Source of the DNA: Halothiobacillus sp.
GTDB lineage: Bacteria > Pseudomonadota > Gammaproteobacteria > Halothiobacillales > Halothiobacillaceae
Length of the DNA: 54,798 nucleotides
Reading direction: 5' to 3'
Assembly: GCF_028710545.1 (NCBI RefSeq)
Contig: NZ_JAQTTX010000017.1
Span: 1-54,798 of the forward strand
Within the stretch, counting starts at the first letter, position 1; the number at the start of each line of letters is the position of its first letter. The position numbers and the translations under genes were made by a program. The notes beneath the pieces were generated by a model that was not told where the DNA came from, ran no database searches, and saw nothing but the letters and a program-made list of their open reading frames with translations. This document shows, piece after piece, positions 36,803-45,864 of this stretch.

Positions 36803-38119
36803 ATGTTTCAAAGCAGTCGAAAGCAGATCTGGAAAAAGTTAGGTTTATTGATCGGAGGGATTGTACTCATGGCAAGCAATGTTCACGCGGCCGATACCGG
36901 CGCAGGTCAAACAAGCCCCGTGGCCACCGACTCGATCGTTTTGGGCATGGGCTGCTTCTGGGGTGCGGAAAAGCGCATGTCGGAAATCCCCGGTGTGGTG
37001 GATGTCGAATCCGGCTATGCGGGCGGTGACAAGGCGCGGGTTGGCTATCGCGAGATTCTGAACGACGAGCAGGCCATCCGCCGGGGTGCGCTTAACGAGC
37101 GGAATCACGCCGAAGTCATCAAGGTCACTTTTGATCCGGCCAAAGTGAGCCTGAAAACCATCCTGATCAAATTCTGGGAAAACCATGACCCGACTCAAGG
37201 TGATCGTCAGGGTAACGATGTCGGCAGCAACTACCGCAGCGTGATTTATTACCATGACGACGCGCAAAAGGCGGTCGCACTGGAAACGCGAGACGCGTAT
37301 CAAGCAGCCTTGACGCGCGCCGGACGCGGCACGATCACCACCGAGATTGCACCGTTGCGTAATTACAATACCGCCGAGGAATACCATCAGGACTACCTCA
37401 AGAAAAACCCGAACGGCTACTGTGGTCTGGGCGGCACCGGCGTGGCCTATCCCGGCAGTGATCAGGCCGCTTCTGCCCCGGCACCGCAACTGGTCGCGGC
37501 GGATTTGAATGCCGATCGTCAACTGATCGTGTTTGAAGCGCATGATTGCCCGTTCTGCGCCCAGTTCAAGAAAGACGTGCTGGCCGATTGGCGTTCGCCT
37601 GTGCCGGTCGTCGCCACGCTCAACCCCAATCCACCCAAGGGCTGGACGTTGGAGAAAGCCCTGTTTGCCACGCCCACCATCGTGCTCTTCGAGCAGGGCA
37701 AGGAAGTATCCCGATACACCGGCTACAACGGCGACAAGGACCGATTCTGGAAATGGCTCGGCTTTCATCTTTTAACGCCGGAACAACAGAAAATCGCCTT
37801 TGAGCAAGGCACGGAGCGGCCGGGAACAGGATCGCATCTGGACGAAAAACGCCCCGGCACCTTCGTCGATCCGATTACCGGTGCACCCTTGTTCCGAAGC
37901 GACACCAAATTCAACAGCGGCACCGGTTGGCCGAGTTTCTTCAATCCCCTACCGGGCGCCATCGAGCTCAGAGAGGACAATGCCTACGGCATGCACCGCG
38001 TCGAGGTGATCAGCGCCAGCTCGGGCATCCATTTGGGGCATGTTTTCGATGATGGCCCACCACCGACCGGCAAACGCTACTGCATCAACGGCGATGTACT
38101 GAATTTCGTGCCGGATTAG
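36803..38119 (+). CDS. Exported MsrA-thioredoxin-MsrB fusion
   Basis: A 438-residue methionine sulfoxide reductase. A signal sequence (LGLLIGGIVLMASNVHA) implies the periplasm. Domain order: MsrA (about 44-218; catalytic Cys51 in GCFWGAE, GYCGLGGTG with Cys207), a thioredoxin-like domain (about 235-320; C249-PF-C252), and MsrB (about 325-438; catalytic Cys427 in RYCINGDVLNF; SGTGWPSF; SGIHLGHVFDDGP). Neisserial PilB/MsrAB has the order Trx-MsrA-MsrB, so the middle redoxin is unusual. The two CxxC zinc pairs of many MsrB proteins are missing. It likely repairs oxidised periplasmic proteins. Confidence 0.93.
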   Translation: MFQSSRKQIWKKLGLLIGGIVLMASNVHAADTGAGQTSPVATDSIVLGMGCFWGAEKRMSEIPGVVDVESGYAGGDKARVGYREILNDEQAIRRGALNERNHAEVIKVTFDPAKVSLKTILIKFWENHDPTQGDRQGNDVGSNYRSVIYYHDDAQKAVALETRDAYQAALTRAGRGTITTEIAPLRNYNTAEEYHQDYLKKNPNGYCGLGGTGVAYPGSDQAASAPAPQLVAADLNADRQLIVFEAHDCPFCAQFKKDVLADWRSPVPVVATLNPNPPKGWTLEKALFATPTIVLFEQGKEVSRYTGYNGDKDRFWKWLGFHLLTPEQQKIAFEQGTERPGTGSHLDEKRPGTFVDPITGAPLFRSDTKFNSGTGWPSFFNPLPGAIELREDNAYGMHRVEVISASSGIHLGHVFDDGPPPTGKRYCINGDVLNFVPD

Positions 38120-38198
38120 TTATCTGGTTCCCGGGCCAAACGCAGTAAGATAAGCGGCAGTTCTTGTATGTGCCCTGATTTTTTACTGTGAAGATTTC

Positions 38199-38450
38199 AT
38201 GTCTAAATTATTGTTCTGGATCGTCATCATTCTCGGGATTGTCGGTTACGTGGTATACAAGCGTCGTGCACGCACGGCACCGCGATTGCCACGCGACAAG
38301 CCGCTCGACACCTTCGAGACGATCCGCTGTGCCGAGTGCGGCGTGTTCACGGCAAAAAACAAGGCGGTGATGCGCGATGGGCACTCTTTTTGCAGTTGGG
38401 AGCATGCCCAGAAATGGCATGATCGGCATTCCTCAAGCGATCATTCGTGA
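38199..38450 (+). CDS. PP0621-like small membrane protein
   Basis: An 83-residue protein: one membrane helix (LLFWIVIILGIVGYVVY) and a short tail with C-x2-C (RCAECGVF) and a later cysteine/histidine set (FCSWEHAQKWH) that looks like a small zinc-binding site. It resembles PP0621-family proteins, which commonly precede pilS-like kinases in Proteobacteria, as here. Function is unknown. Confidence 0.8.
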   Translation: MSKLLFWIVIILGIVGYVVYKRRARTAPRLPRDKPLDTFETIRCAECGVFTAKNKAVMRDGHSFCSWEHAQKWHDRHSSSDHS

Positions 38451-38489
38451 TCCGCGAAACCATGACCCGACATCAATGATCGAGGCCCA

Positions 38490-40124
38490 ATGATTCAGAC
38501 TCGCCCCAACACCAGATCCGGTTCCGAAGCCGACAACTGGCGGGGTATTCGTCTCGTCAATGCCTACCGTGTTTTTCTTGCCTTTGCGCTCGTCGCTGCC
38601 TCTATTTCCGGCCGGGGCCCGCAGGTTTTCGGTCAGCAGGATCCCTACCTGTTCGGTTTTGTGGCCTGGGGTTATCTTGTCCTTGCGATGGGGTTCGAGT
38701 TCCTGCTTGAACTGCATGTCCTGCCTTTCCGTCCGCAGGCGCATTTGCACGCGCTCGGCGACATCATTGTTCTGGTGCTGGTGATGCATGCATCGGGTGG
38801 TCCGGGTGGTGGCATTGCCCTGTTGATGATTATTGCGGTCGGCCTGTCGGCGGTCTTGTTGGGCGCTACGGCCGCGATGGGCTATGCCGCCCTGGCCAGC
38901 ATCATGGTACTGGGCGAGACGATGGTTTCCTCTCTGGTCGATCACGAAGAACGTCAGTTTGCGGCTGCGGGCTTTCTGGGTTTTGCCCTGTTCGTGGTGG
39001 CGATCCTGGTGGCAACATTCGAGCAGCGCGTCCAGCGTATAGAGCGTCTGACTCAACGCAAGGAAAAGGAAATTAATTATCTGTCTACCTTGGCCGTCCA
39101 GATTATCGAGCGGTCGCCGAATGGCATCCTGATCAGCGATCCGACCGGGCAAGTGGACTATATCAATACGGCGGCACGACAACTGTTGGCGGCCCGCCGA
39201 CGGAGTGATGTCCGGAGTGTCGAGGGGAAACCCCCATCCAAATTGCGATTACGGGATACGCATCCCGCGCTGGCGAATGCACTGCAGGACTGGTACGACG
39301 GGCGGATCACCAAACATATCGAGTGTGACGAGCCGCATCGATTCAGGGCGGAATTCCACGCGCTTCAAACCGAACTGGGACAGCGGGCACTGGTGGTTCT
39401 GGTGGATCTGTCTGCCGAAGATGCCCGTGTGCAGCAGAACAAACTGGCCTCATTAGGGCGGTTGACGGCGAGTATCGCGCATGAAGTGCGCAACCCCTTG
39501 TCGTCCATTCGCCAGGCCAGTGAGCTGCTCGCCGATTCGACGTCGGAAGAGGAACGCGCCGAGCTGATCCCGATCATCATCCGCCACAGTGCGCGCATCA
39601 ACACGCTGGTCGAAGGTGTGCTGGATGTCGCGCGCAGGCCGCAGGTGCAGCCGACCCGTATTGATTTCACCCAATGGCTGGCCGAGTTTGTCGAGCTTCA
39701 TCGGCTCGACTGGGAGGCTAACTCGGTCGTCTGGCAAGCACCGGCAAAAGCCGATAAGGCCTGCGCATTGACCTTTGATAACTCACATCTCTGGCAGATT
39801 ATGGATAACCTCGTTACCAATGCGATGCGGCATGGTCGTAGTGCCGATGGTGTGACCTATTTGAATATTGCCTGTCAGCTCGTCGAGCCGGATACGGTGA
39901 CGATCCGTGTCTGTGATCGCGGCCCCGGCTTGTCCGATACGGCCACTCATTCGTTGTTCGAGCCCTTTTTCACGACACACGTCGAAGGCGTGGGACTGGG
40001 ATTGTATGTCAGTCGGGAACTTGCCCTCTCCAATGGCGCGCAACTCTACGCCGAAGCCGCAGGGAATGATGCCGCCGGTTCGACCGGCACCTGCTTTGTG
40101 CTCCGTTGTCCGCGCGCGGTATGA
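38490..40124 (+). CDS. pilS: Sensor histidine kinase, PilS-like
   Basis: A 544-residue inner-membrane kinase. N-terminal region with about six membrane helices, a PAS-like domain (about 205-310: IIERSPNGILISDPTGQVDYINTAA), the HisKA dimerisation segment with phospho-acceptor His in ASIAHEVRNPLSSIRQASELL, and the ATPase part (DNLVTNAMRHG, DRGPGL, VEGVGLGLYVSRE). PilS senses pilin levels and phosphorylates PilR. Located directly ahead of a pilR-like gene; no pilA is in the window, so the target is inferred from homology. Confidence 0.9.
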   Translation: MIQTRPNTRSGSEADNWRGIRLVNAYRVFLAFALVAASISGRGPQVFGQQDPYLFGFVAWGYLVLAMGFEFLLELHVLPFRPQAHLHALGDIIVLVLVMHASGGPGGGIALLMIIAVGLSAVLLGATAAMGYAALASIMVLGETMVSSLVDHEERQFAAAGFLGFALFVVAILVATFEQRVQRIERLTQRKEKEINYLSTLAVQIIERSPNGILISDPTGQVDYINTAARQLLAARRRSDVRSVEGKPPSKLRLRDTHPALANALQDWYDGRITKHIECDEPHRFRAEFHALQTELGQRALVVLVDLSAEDARVQQNKLASLGRLTASIAHEVRNPLSSIRQASELLADSTSEEERAELIPIIIRHSARINTLVEGVLDVARRPQVQPTRIDFTQWLAEFVELHRLDWEANSVVWQAPAKADKACALTFDNSHLWQIMDNLVTNAMRHGRSADGVTYLNIACQLVEPDTVTIRVCDRGPGLSDTATHSLFEPFFTTHVEGVGLGLYVSRELALSNGAQLYAEAAGNDAAGSTGTCFVLRCPRAV

Positions 40125-40152
40125 TGGCGCTTCATGAATAGGGATTTTGTTT

Positions 40153-41616
40153 ATGACCGCTTGCTTGATCGTTGATGATGAACTGGATATTCGCACGCTG
40201 ATCGCCCTATCGTTGCGCCGTGAAGGCGTGACCTGTCATCTGGCCGCCGATCTGGCCAGCGCGCGCGCTCAGTTGGCCGAGCTGGGCCACACGTTAAGTT
40301 TTTGTTTGACCGACATGCGCCTGCCCGATGGCGACGGGCTTGATCTGCTCGATGAGATTCGCCAGCGTTTTCCCGATTTGCCTGTGGCGGTGATTACGGC
40401 GCATGGGCAGGTGGATGCGGCCGTACGCGCCCTCAAGGCGGGCGCATTCGATTTTGTGTCCAAGCCGATCGAACAGTTGGTGCTCAAGCGTCTGTTGCGC
40501 GATGCATTAAAGGCCAGAACGCTTGATTCGGCCACTGATGGGGCAACACTGGATGCTGAAGGGGTAAGTGCAACTCAGCAGGAAACAGCGCCTGGGGATG
40601 GTCAGCCCGATGTTGGCATGAACGCAGCGGCCAAATCGCCCTTGATCGGTCAGTCGCGTGCCATGCAGATGCTGCGCGAGACCATTGCCAAGGTGGCGCG
40701 ATCTCAGGCACCGGTGTTCATCTGCGGCGAGTCGGGCACAGGCAAAGAGCTGGTAGCGCGACAGATTCATGAACTCAGCGGTCGGGCAGATGGCCCCTTC
40801 ATCCCGGTCAACTGCGGCGCCATTCCCGCTGAATTGATCGAGAGCGAGTTGTTCGGTCACAGGAAAGGCGCATTCACGGGGGCGCATCAGGCGCATGAGG
40901 GGCTCTTCCGTGCGGCGGAAGGCGGGAGCCTGTTTCTGGACGAGGTGGCCGATCTGCCGCTTGGCCTGCAAGTCAAGTTATTGCGCGCCATTCAGGAGCG
41001 CAAGGTGCGCCCGGTGGGTGAATTGACCGAAGTCCCCATCGATGTGCGCATCATCTCCGCGTCGCATCAGGACCTGAATGCGGCGGTGCGCGATGGGCGC
41101 TTCCGTCACGACTTGTTTTACCGCCTCAATGTGATCGAGCTGCGCGTGCCGCCCCTGCGCGCTCGTTTGGAAGATCTACCCGAACTCTGCGCCCATATTC
41201 TGGGCAAACTGGCCGAACGGGAGCACCGTCGTCCCCCGCACCTTACTGCGGATGCCTTGCACTGGCTGGCCCAGCAGTCATTCGAGGGGAACGTTCGGGC
41301 ATTGGAAAATCTCTTGGAGCGGGCGATTGCGTTGACCGACAGTGATCTGCTCGGTGTTGCCGCACTGACCGATTTCCCCGACACGGGCGCGCTTACCCCG
41401 GCGATCGATCAGAATAATGCTCATCTCGATACATCAGGGGTCGTCAAGTCAACTTGGGGCGCTGCGCCACCGACCAGTGCATTGGAAGCGGAAGAACAGC
41501 GGCAGGTGCTGAGCGCGCTGGAAACGACCCGGTGGAATCGCAGCGAGGCGGCCCGGCGTTTGGGGTTGAGCCTGCGGCAACTACGCTATCGACTGGCTAA
41601 ATGGGGTGTCGAATAA
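40153..41616 (+). CDS. pilR: Sigma-54-dependent response regulator, PilR-like
   Basis: A 487-residue NtrC-family activator: receiver domain (phospho-acceptor Asp54 in LTDMRLPDGDG), AAA+ domain (Walker A GESGTGKE, GAFTGA sigma-54 contact loop, Walker B GGSLFLDEVADLP) and a C-terminal Fis-type helix-turn-helix (RSEAARRLGLSLRQLRYRLAKWG). With PilS it would activate sigma-54 promoters, classically pilA. ATG 40153 (MTACLIVDDE) is preferred over the TTG two codons earlier. Confidence 0.92.
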   Translation: MTACLIVDDELDIRTLIALSLRREGVTCHLAADLASARAQLAELGHTLSFCLTDMRLPDGDGLDLLDEIRQRFPDLPVAVITAHGQVDAAVRALKAGAFDFVSKPIEQLVLKRLLRDALKARTLDSATDGATLDAEGVSATQQETAPGDGQPDVGMNAAAKSPLIGQSRAMQMLRETIAKVARSQAPVFICGESGTGKELVARQIHELSGRADGPFIPVNCGAIPAELIESELFGHRKGAFTGAHQAHEGLFRAAEGGSLFLDEVADLPLGLQVKLLRAIQERKVRPVGELTEVPIDVRIISASHQDLNAAVRDGRFRHDLFYRLNVIELRVPPLRARLEDLPELCAHILGKLAEREHRRPPHLTADALHWLAQQSFEGNVRALENLLERAIALTDSDLLGVAALTDFPDTGALTPAIDQNNAHLDTSGVVKSTWGAAPPTSALEAEEQRQVLSALETTRWNRSEAARRLGLSLRQLRYRLAKWGVE

Positions 41617-41832
41617 GCCCATCGCTTACCGTTGGTGATCCGTGTGTTTTGATGTGGTGCGATACGCCAGGGTTCGCTCGGCCTATGAGCGAATAACTAA
41701 TTTAGTATTAACGAATTTACTTGGACAGGCTCCGGGATGAGCGAATAATCCAGGCATCGGGCAAGAGGCCCGTGTACTGAGGTGATCGGCGACGCACTTA
41801 GATTCGATGCCGATTATTGGATAATCACTCAG

Positions 41833-42103
41833 CTAGTGTACTGTTTCGCTCTTGGAGGTGCTTTCAGCGAGTCGCTGGCCGATTAGATGCAAGGCGCGCC
41901 CGCGCCGCAAGGGCCACCCCCTTGCAAGCGGGCGCAACACCGCAGATGATCGGCCAGCGGCTCGCCCGAAGGGAGTCCTCCGAATGCGCCATGACGGCGT
42001 TGCCGTGCTTGCCAAGGGCGTGGCCATTGCCTGCGCACGGCGCCTTGTCCTGACACATTCGGAGGACTCTGAAAGTACCCCCAAGAGCGAAACAGTACAC
42101 TAG
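41833..42103. mobile_element. MITE-like element with long terminal inverted repeats and two internal hairpins
   Basis: Terminal inverted repeats of 34 bp (41833-41866 and 42070-42103) match with two mismatches. Inside are two large hairpins: 41868-41883 pairs with 41949-41964 (16 bp, one mismatch), and 41973-41986 pairs with 42056-42069 (14 bp, perfect). CTAG occurs at both outer ends (41833-41836, 42100-42103), a possible target duplication. No protein is encoded. The upstream gap 41617-41832 is AT-rich and has no recognised feature. The overall form is a three-way cruciform; class and mobility are inferred. Confidence 0.7.
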
Positions 42104-42107
42104 GAGG
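42102..42107 (+). promoter_or_regulatory. Ribosome binding site overlapping the element's right end
   Basis: AGGAGG lies 10 bases before ATG 42118, and its first two bases belong to the CTAG at the end of the inverted-repeat element. The leader of the SCP2 gene is therefore element sequence. Confidence 0.7.
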
Positions 42108-42117
42108 CGGTGAAAAG

Positions 42118-42516
42118 ATGGAATTGTTCGGAACAGAATGGATGAATGCATATCAACAACAATGGAATGCCGCGCCGGAAGTTGCCGGCGCGTTGTCCGA
42201 GGCGGGTTTTTCAACGACGATCGGGGTGGGCTTCCCTGATGATCCGGCACCTAAGGCGTATGTTCGCGTCGAACAGGGCAAGATCGTTTACGCAGGGGCT
42301 TATGACGGCAGCGAACTGCACTGGGACATGCGCGCCGCTCCCGAGCAGTGGGAGAAGTGGCAGGATTCCCCGCCGGGTATGGTGGGACTCGGGTCCGCCG
42401 TGGCCTTGGGGCGACTGAAGGTTTTTGCCGGCGATTACGCCACCATGATCAAGAACCCAGCCTTGGCCGGCCCGTTCGTGAAAAGCTTTGGTCTGATGGG
42501 TAAAGTGGCGGCCTGA
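42118..42516 (+). CDS. SCP2-like sterol/lipid carrier domain protein
   Basis: A 132-residue soluble protein with an SCP2-type fold (ISDPLGF-like core here as KAYVRVEQGKIVYAGAYDGSELHW, then DYATMIKNPALAGPFVKSFGLMGKV). SCP2 proteins bind lipid-like ligands; bacterial members are poorly understood. The gene starts right after the inverted-repeat element, so its promoter is either inside it or upstream of it. It ends in a terminator shared with phoR. Confidence 0.75.
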   Translation: MELFGTEWMNAYQQQWNAAPEVAGALSEAGFSTTIGVGFPDDPAPKAYVRVEQGKIVYAGAYDGSELHWDMRAAPEQWEKWQDSPPGMVGLGSAVALGRLKVFAGDYATMIKNPALAGPFVKSFGLMGKVAA

Positions 42517-42545
42517 CGCAACCAACTCATGTCCCGTTCTAAATT

Positions 42546-42568
42546 AACGCCCTTTACTGGGCGTTTTT
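42546..42568. terminator. Shared terminator of the SCP2 and phoR genes
   Basis: AACGCCC/GGGCGTT forms a 7-bp stem with a 6-base loop followed by five T on the plus strand. On the minus strand the phoR stop codon TAA lies inside the loop, so phoR ends in the hairpin. Confidence 0.8.
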
Positions 42569-43972
42569 CATGCCTGTTGTCAGATTCGGCGCGTTGTGGC
42601 GCTCGGCGCGCGAGGCAGGGAAGGTGACCCGGAACACGCTGCCCTGATTGAGTTGGCTGGTGATGTCCAGCTTGGCATCGTGTCGCAGAATCACGTGTTT
42701 GACGATCGCCAGGCCCAGCCCCGTGCCGCCGCGCGTGCGTGATCGCGCCACGTCGATCCGGTAGAAGCGTTCGGTTAAGCGGGGAATGTGCCGCGGCTCG
42801 ATGCCGATGCCGGTGTCCTCCACTTCAAAAACGGGTTGGTTTTTTTCGTTTTGCTGCCAGCGAATGGTGATCGTACCGCCGCCGGGGGTGTATTTGACGG
42901 CGTTGAAGACCAGATTCGACAAGGCTGAGTGCAGCTCTCGCATGATGCCGACCAGCCATAGCCCCGGGTCTACTTCCAGCAGAATCTGATGCTGTTCTGC
43001 GCCAGACAGTAATTGTGCGTCGTGAGCGACGGTTTCGAGCAGACTGCGCATGTCGATGGACTCGAAATACTCCTCGTCGGGGCGCGAGGTTTCCAGTCGC
43101 GAAAGCAGCAACAGATCTTCGACGATGCGACGCATACGCTCAGATTGTTGGTGCATGTTGGTGAGGATGCGGAACATTTCACCCTGCGTATCTTCCTCGC
43201 TGTCGAGCAGGGTTTCGAGGTAGCCCGCCAGCACGGTCAGCGGCGTGCGCAATTCATGCGACACGTTGGCCACGAAATCCTGCCGCACGCCCTGAAGACG
43301 ATAGAGTGCCGTCACGTCCCGTCCGATCAGCAGGCTGCGATCCTCGCCATAGGGCTCCATGCGCAGATTCAGCGCCCGTTGCTCATCGCCCGGAGACTGG
43401 AATTCCAGAACGCGCCCCGAAGCGCCTTCCCCCAGCCAGTTCACGAATGTGGGATCGCGTATCAGGTTGTCGATACGCAGGCCCACATCGTTCTGCGTCA
43501 GATTCAGCAGATCGCAGGCGGCATCGTTCAGCCACTCGATTTCACGCAACGGGGTCAGCACCACCATCGCATCCGGTACCGACATGGCGGAACGATGGTA
43601 GCGCTTCAACAAATCGACCAGCTTGCGTTGTCGCCGAACCCAGGAGGCGCGTACACGGCGTTGGCGATCCTGAATCAGGCCGGTCAGACCGTAGGTTGTC
43701 TGACCGGTGAATTGACGCCGGACGTTACGCGCCAGACGCATCAACCGATACAGCAGCGAGAGGGCGTAACAGGCAAACGTGAGGGCGATGGCCCAGCTGA
43801 TTGCGCCACCCAACATGAACAGAACCCCGCCCGGCACGGCAGAGAGCAGGAGTAACAGCAATTCCTGCCGCCAGCGTGCGGCGTTCAGGCGCCATATCCG
43901 GTCTTGGTGCCTGTATCGGGCAGTGGGAGATCGATCGGGTCGTTTGACGGTGTTGAGTATTTTCTGTGGCAC
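42554..43972 (-). CDS. phoR: Phosphate-regulon sensor histidine kinase PhoR
   Basis: A 472-residue inner-membrane kinase. Two hydrophobic N-terminal helices (ELLLLLLSAVPGGVLFMLGGAISWAIALTFACYAL), a PAS-type domain (about 130-220), HisKA with acceptor His in NVSHELRTPLTVLAGYLETLL, and ATPase (NLVFNAVKYTPGGGTITI, DTGIGIEPRHIPRLTERFYR, GGTGLGLAIVKHV). The absence of a large periplasmic domain is normal for PhoR. The likely start is GTG 43972, six bases after the phoB stop. Senses phosphate status through PstSCAB-PhoU, which are not in this window. Confidence 0.94.
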   Translation of the reverse strand: MPQKILNTVKRPDRSPTARYRHQDRIWRLNAARWRQELLLLLLSAVPGGVLFMLGGAISWAIALTFACYALSLLYRLMRLARNVRRQFTGQTTYGLTGLIQDRQRRVRASWVRRQRKLVDLLKRYHRSAMSVPDAMVVLTPLREIEWLNDAACDLLNLTQNDVGLRIDNLIRDPTFVNWLGEGASGRVLEFQSPGDEQRALNLRMEPYGEDRSLLIGRDVTALYRLQGVRQDFVANVSHELRTPLTVLAGYLETLLDSEEDTQGEMFRILTNMHQQSERMRRIVEDLLLLSRLETSRPDEEYFESIDMRSLLETVAHDAQLLSGAEQHQILLEVDPGLWLVGIMRELHSALSNLVFNAVKYTPGGGTITIRWQQNEKNQPVFEVEDTGIGIEPRHIPRLTERFYRIDVARSRTRGGTGLGLAIVKHVILRHDAKLDITSQLNQGSVFRVTFPASRAERHNAPNLTTGMKNAQ

Positions 43973-43978
43973 GATCGA

Positions 43979-44671
43979 TCAGGCTTTGCTGGATAGCCGG
44001 TAGCCGACGCCGCGTACCGTTTGAATCAGGGCATCGAACCCGCTGGGCACCAGGGCCTTGCGCAGCCGCAGAATGTGGACATCGACGGTGCGCTCTTCCA
44101 CATAGGCGTTGCGGCCCCAGATGCGGTCGAGCAATTGCGTCCGGCTGAACACGCGCTCCGGGTGCGTCATGAAGAAGGTCAGAAGACGGAATTCGGTCGG
44201 GCCAACTTCGATATCGACACTGCCGCCCGTCACCCGATGGCTTTCCGGATCAAGCCGCAAGCCCGCCACTTCGATCACGCCACCTTCGCTATCGGGTGAT
44301 GCGCGACGCAGAACAGCCTTGATGCGCGCCATCAATTCCCGCGGTGAAAAGGGTTTGGTGATGTAGTCATCGGCACCGGCTTCGAGGCCGCTGACCTTGT
44401 CTTCTTCCTCGCCGCGCGCGGTCAACATGACGATCGGCACATCCCGTGTGAGTTCATCCCGCTTCATGCGCCGGGCGAATTCGATGCCGCTTGCGCCTGG
44501 AAGCATCCAGTCCAGCAAGACCAGATCCGGTAGTTTGTGCGAGAGTTGTTCGAATGCTTCGGAAACATCGCTCGCTTCGATCAGATCGTAGCCCGCGCGC
44601 CCGAGGGCGAACGTCACCATCTCCCGAATGGGTTTCTCGTCTTCAACGATCAAAATTGTTTTGCGTGCCAT
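43979..44671 (-). CDS. phoB: Phosphate response regulator PhoB
   Basis: A 230-residue OmpR/PhoB-type regulator. Receiver with Asp54 (LLDWMLPGA) and Lys-containing [13 protein letters not shown]; winged-helix DNA-binding domain with [45 protein letters not shown]. Start ATG 44671 ([17 protein letters not shown]); the open frame further upstream is not coding. PhoB activates Pho-box promoters. Direct repeats of TGTCAT lie 47-71 bases upstream, so autoregulation is likely. Confidence 0.96.
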   Translation of the reverse strand: MARKTILIVEDEKPIREMVTFALGRAGYDLIEASDVSEAFEQLSHKLPDLVLLDWMLPGASGIEFARRMKRDELTRDVPIVMLTARGEEEDKVSGLEAGADDYITKPFSPRELMARIKAVLRRASPDSEGGVIEVAGLRLDPESHRVTGGSVDIEVGPTEFRLLTFFMTHPERVFSRTQLLDRIWGRNAYVEERTVDVHILRLRKALVPSGFDALIQTVRGVGYRLSSKA

Positions 44672-44717
44672 GATGAATGCTCGTGTTGCAGGGTGATGAC
44701 TATTTGACCGCAAGGGA

Positions 44718-44742
44718 ATGACACGATTATGACAATATGACA
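44718..44742 (-). promoter_or_regulatory. Candidate Pho box upstream of phoB
   Basis: On the minus strand, TGTCAT occurs three times: an 11-base period separates the last two (44729-44734 and 44718-44723), and an 8-base step precedes them (44737-44742). The 11-base tandem TGTCAT/TGTCAT is the known PhoB-binding pattern. It is placed 47 bases before phoB. Confidence 0.72.
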
Positions 44743-44855
44743 AACCGCCCGATTCTCCAAGCAGGGAACTTCCAAATAATCGCCATCTTTTTGTATGTTT
44801 TCTGCATAATCCCAAGAAACCGGGCAAAATCGCCTGGCACTCACACGAATGCACT

Positions 44856-45722
44856 GTGAAAACAACTAATCTCACCTCCTCGATTCTCAGCCCCTCGGCG
44901 CCTATCGGCATTTTCGACTCGGGTGTGGGCGGCCTTTCTGTTTATCAGGCGGTTCGCCATGCGCTCCCTGCGGAAGACATCATCTACATTGCCGATTCAG
45001 GCCATGCACCGTATGGAGATCGCTCATCCGACTTCATCACAGAACGGGCAGTTGCCATGACCGGGTTTCTTGTCGCCGCGGGGGCGAAGGCCGTGGTTGT
45101 CGCCTGTAATACGGCGACGGTCATCGCCGTGGAGCAACTGCGCAGGCAATTCTCGATTCCCATCATCGCGCTGGAACCGGCGATCAAACCCGCGATAGAG
45201 CATTCCCGATCTGGCGCCATCGGCGTGCTCGCCACCCGCAAAACAATCGAGAGCCCGGCCGTAGAGCGCTTGTGCCGCACACACGGGGCCAACACGCGCG
45301 TGCTTCTTCAACCGTGCCCCGGGTTTGTGGAGCAGGTCGAGCGGGGGGAAATGGAACATCCGAAGACTTACGAACTCATTCGTCGCTACGTCGAACCGCT
45401 GCTCGCGTCCGGGGCGGACACGCTGGTGCTGGGATGCACGCACTATGTGTATCTGGCTCGGCAGATCAGAGCCATCGTTGGGCCGGATGTGACCATACTG
45501 GATTCGTCGGCCGCCGTAGCCAGACAGGTCGGGCGGCGCATCGGCTCATCCAGCGTCGCCGCATCGGATGGTCGGAGCATCGAGGATCAGTTTTTCACTA
45601 CCGCAGCATCGACAGATCATGCGCGCACGGTCATGTCCACACTACTGGGGCGTGCAGTCGATGTACGGTCTGCCCAAAGCACGAGCCCCGATTGGTCATG
45701 TACACACGAGGCGGTTCCCTGA
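44856..45722 (+). CDS. murI: Glutamate racemase MurI
   Basis: Supplies D-glutamate for peptidoglycan. The 288-residue protein shows [24 protein letters not shown], the catalytic cysteines in VVACNTATV and LGCTHYVYL, and the standard racemase length. The start is GTG 44856 with no clear ribosome site; the next ATG lies far downstream in conserved sequence. It is divergent from phoB, with the candidate Pho box between them. Confidence 0.96.
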   Translation: MKTTNLTSSILSPSAPIGIFDSGVGGLSVYQAVRHALPAEDIIYIADSGHAPYGDRSSDFITERAVAMTGFLVAAGAKAVVVACNTATVIAVEQLRRQFSIPIIALEPAIKPAIEHSRSGAIGVLATRKTIESPAVERLCRTHGANTRVLLQPCPGFVEQVERGEMEHPKTYELIRRYVEPLLASGADTLVLGCTHYVYLARQIRAIVGPDVTILDSSAAVARQVGRRIGSSSVAASDGRSIEDQFFTTAASTDHARTVMSTLLGRAVDVRSAQSTSPDWSCTHEAVP

Positions 45723-45864
45723 ACCTGCAAGACAAAGGGGTTCCCCAAAAAATTCCATGGAAGGTGTTTTCGAGGTTCCCTTGGGTGAAATGGAATGGTT
45801 ATATTCTGCGTCCCTGAATAACCCGCACCAAAATTACGATAATCGCAAAAATCAATAAAATATG

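Noticed and set aside
41817-42250. Several open frames of 78-128 residues across the inverted-repeat element, both strands
   Set aside because: They follow from the palindromic GC-rich sequence; none has a ribosome site or a known domain, and they overlap the SCP2 gene or its leader.
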